Source of the DNA: Sphaeroforma sirkka
Taxonomy: Eukaryota; Opisthokonta; Ichthyosporea; Ichthyophonida
NCBI GenBank assembly: GCA_001586965.3
Contig: LUCW03001739.1
Coordinates: 50,001-75,000 of the forward strand
Direction of reading: 5' to 3'
DNA length: 25,000 nt
The notes under the pieces were generated by a model. It did no database searches, was not told the origin of the DNA, and saw only the letters and a list, made by a program, of their open reading frames with translations. Shown here piece after piece: positions 22,831 to 25,000 of this stretch. Numbering within the stretch: position 1 is the first letter of the stretch; each line of letters opens with the position of its first letter. The position numbers and the translations under genes were made by a program.

Positions 22831-25000
22831 CTATTGTGCGTGTAGCATTCTTAGTACTTGTATTGCTTTAACATGATCTTCCAACGCAAAGTAGCAGTCC
22901 ATTAGCATAACTGAGTACTCTACAGTCGATCCTGCCCAGGATACGGTTTTGTCACTGGTTTCATATAGTTCCGTGTATTCCTTGTACATTTGACACTCGA
23001 ACAGAGTCGTAAGCACGTTTTGTAAATTGCCGGCTGAAGGTGTCAGCCTCAAACTCTGTCGTATCTGGTGAAGAAGTTGGTTTGTGAGTGTCCCGTCTTG
23101 CACCAGCCCACACCAAGTAAGTGCTATGGTGTATTCAGACTCAGTTCGTATTAACCCCTTCACCAGGCCAACATATATCAGCTCGGCGATGGGCGCAGCA
23201 GCAGATGCTCTCGACGCCACAGGTGCGGAACGATGCCTTTGGATTAACTTAGTGAATAAATTCTCCCACATCTTAGATTTGAGGCTACAATTTAAGGGCC
23301 TTCCTTCTTGCGCAGCAATACCAAGCCAAACCTTGCCTGCCTCACCCCATTTGTGAGTTGATAAATATGACTCGAATGCCATTGTTGTAATTGCGTCGAT
23401 ATAATTGCACGTTCTTTCTCCTCCATCAGTGTACGCGGGTGAACAGGCGTTCTCACCTACATGCGCAGGTAAAGCTTTTACTCCGGACTCGTATATATGT
23501 ATACATTGGGAGTAATTTTGCTCTCTCTCTAGGGAGCGCGTCATCAGTTCGTAAATATGCTTCGGTCTGAATTTAAAACCTGCGTCTACCAGCAGTGAGA
23601 CCATGAGCCCAACATCCATCTCCCTTGCCACCGAAACTGGAGAAGATCCAATTTCAGCTACTGTATTGGCCCTTTGTTCATCGGTGTTGACTGTTAATGG
23701 TACGTGTCTCGTGGTTTCTATCTGCTTTGAGCGTTTTGATGATAGTCCAGATAGACTCAGCAACGACTTCGCCAGCTCGCATGTTGGCACTATCCCGAGC
23801 GCCGGCAAACATCTTGCAAACCTATACAGAGCACCCCATTGCTCACAAGACACGGAGGCATTTAAGTAGCCTCGGTATAAAATCATCGGATCGGTCTCAT
23901 GAGGATGCACCACTTGTTGACTTGAGTGCAGGTGTAAGACCTGGGTCCATTGGTCGCTTGTCCCACACACATACATGGCCTTCTCAAACATCTCGAGTGG
24001 CGGTACCATGTGTTTCTCCCTCATATCCTCTATTAAGAATACAACTTCCTGCCAATACCCATTCCGTGACAGACTATTCGCCGTTAACCGAAACATGTCC
24101 ACGAGTGTTATGCGGTCGAAGTCCAAGCCAATACTCCGCCCTTCACAGGGATTCAAAATGGCCTGCAGCAATGTAAAAGGGGCGCTCAATTTGGAAGATT
24201 CGTCTTGCATCTCCAGTTGATGTGACTCAGTGGTTCTCATCGACAGGTGGCCAGTTTCAGTCGATAGGCTCTGCATAACTGTACGAAAGTGGCGCATAAT
24301 AAGTATCTCACTTTTCAGTTTGAGATCTTCGATTTCGTTCTGCAGACTAGTTATCTGCGCCTTACAGTCATTGACTGAAGTCTTCGCATCGATGCAGGCT
24401 CGTGCTTCCCAGCCTCTAGTGCTTATATTGAACAGCAAAGCCTCCCGTAAATTCTCCACTTGATTGGATGTATCTCTAAGTATGCCACTCAGCATACTCT
24501 GCCGATCCTCGATTGTCTCTACCGGCGTTCTCTCGAGCGCGTGCCGGCTTTGTTCCCCCACTGGTCGTGTCACCTGCTTACTATTCCAGTCCACATTGTT
24601 CGCAGATAGCAAGTCTCTATCCTGACTGTCGGTGTTCTGCCTATTTTCACAGTTGGTATTGTGTCCATCCTTGCTGTGAATAATATGCACATCCCCACTG
24701 TCATGATTGTCACACATCTCTAATATTTCATTGATATGCTGCACCAGATACGCAGCATCCGTACTCAACGTCGTCGCACGTGAAGAGACAACCCCCCGGG
24801 CCGCGCCTTGCGAATCCAGTTGATCTAAATCCATTAAGTTACAAAAATGTTCATCCGTAGGAAATACCTCGCATGGTTTCACGTCCCCTTCTATGGACGA
24901 AATTCTAGTTGGTGTAATCGACTTCGCTTGTACACTAGGTCCGGCACTGTCAGAGGCGATGTGTGTATTTCTTTGTACAGCTTCCCCTACATAATCGAGC
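22831..25000 (-). CDS. PPR-like protein, 5' end beyond the window
   Basis: An uninterrupted minus-strand frame runs from the right edge to TAG at 22831-22833, 722 visible residues without an intron. No start is chosen because the frame stays open to the edge. The first 170 residues are polar and low in structure. A coiled-coil segment follows (CKAQITSLQNEIEDLKLKSE). The rest is made of helical hairpins spaced as in pentatricopeptide repeats: NGYWQEVVFLIEDMREKHMV, SDQWTQVLHLH, EQWGALYRFARCLPALGIVP and HKWGEAGKVWLGIAAQEGRP, each with Trp or an aromatic near the start and Pro at the end. PPR proteins bind organelle RNA in editing, processing or translation; a mitochondrial role is inference, as the targeting end is not visible. 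The single long exon contrasts with the two intron-rich neighbours. A TPR-like or other alpha-solenoid is the alternative. Confidence 0.75.
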   Translation of the reverse strand, partial: LDYVGEAVQRNTHIASDSAGPSVQAKSITPTRISSIEGDVKPCEVFPTDEHFCNLMDLDQLDSQGAARGVVSSRATTLSTDAAYLVQHINEILEMCDNHDSGDVHIIHSKDGHNTNCENRQNTDSQDRDLLSANNVDWNSKQVTRPVGEQSRHALERTPVETIEDRQSMLSGILRDTSNQVENLREALLFNISTRGWEARACIDAKTSVNDCKAQITSLQNEIEDLKLKSEILIMRHFRTVMQSLSTETGHLSMRTTESHQLEMQDESSKLSAPFTLLQAILNPCEGRSIGLDFDRITLVDMFRLTANSLSRNGYWQEVVFLIEDMREKHMVPPLEMFEKAMYVCGTSDQWTQVLHLHSSQQVVHPHETDPMILYRGYLNASVSCEQWGALYRFARCLPALGIVPTCELAKSLLSLSGLSSKRSKQIETTRHVPLTVNTDEQRANTVAEIGSSPVSVAREMDVGLMVSLLVDAGFKFRPKHIYELMTRSLEREQNYSQCIHIYESGVKALPAHVGENACSPAYTDGGERTCNYIDAITTMAFESYLSTHKWGEAGKVWLGIAAQEGRPLNCSLKSKMWENLFTKLIQRHRSAPVASRASAAAPIAELIYVGLVKGLIRTESEYTIALTWCGLVQDGTLTNQLLHQIRQSLRLTPSAGNLQNVLTTLFECQMYKEYTELYETSDKTVSWAGSTVEYSVMLMDCYFALEDHVKAIQVLRMLHAQ

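Noticed and set aside
22506-22871. 121-codon plus-strand frame
   Set aside because: It starts inside the last 158-bp repeat unit and then overlaps the 3' UTR and end of the PPR-like gene on the other strand.

Overview
This is a eukaryotic nuclear window with many introns. Three genes can be supported: a plus-strand gene ending in a DH-PH Rho guanine-nucleotide exchange factor (RhoGEF) module, a minus-strand gene of unknown function that converges on it, and a minus-strand PPR-like gene cut by the right edge. The introns are about 40-350 bp in the RhoGEF gene and up to 1.7 kb in the second gene. Donors are mostly GTATGT or GTAAGT, acceptors are pyrimidine-rich, and some introns have CTAAC/CTAAT-like branch sites. 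A DH-PH RhoGEF, dense introns, moderate GC and abundant (CA)n/(TA)n and minisatellite DNA suit a unicellular relative of animals, for example an ichthyosporean. That placement is inference; no marker gene fixes it. All exon borders are read by eye from splice motifs and phase matching.

Layout. 1-1238 holds little coding signal, apart from a possible gene tail at 1-70, but has an 11-copy TTAGGGC-like 7-mer array. 1239-1349 is a possible first exon, followed by a large CA/TA microsatellite. 2319-3600 contains scattered plus-strand exons, one of which (3462-3600) reads as the first half of a PH domain. 3971-10975 is a 17-exon chain whose lengths sum to 2796 bp (932 codons with stop) and whose phases match at every junction. 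It has a long Ser/Pro-rich N-terminal part, then DH and PH domains, with a polyA signal just downstream.

10976-12495 is the convergent intergenic region. 12496-20253 is the minus-strand gene. Its last seven exons (18470 down to 12496) form a phase-consistent chain of 524 codons with helical, charged segments and a disordered Pro/Ser/Gly-rich tail. Its introns carry two different tandem-repeat arrays (42-bp based and 56-bp). 20254-22830 is AT-rich intergenic DNA with a short terminal-inverted-repeat element and a near-perfect 158-bp tandem array of four copies. 22831-25000 is the 3' part of the PPR-like gene, probably an organelle RNA-binding factor.

The three genes show no shared pathway. 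The most unusual points are possible remains of a second DH-PH module upstream of the first, a duplicated splice donor paired with a tandem acceptor inside the RhoGEF gene, and the young 158-bp array.
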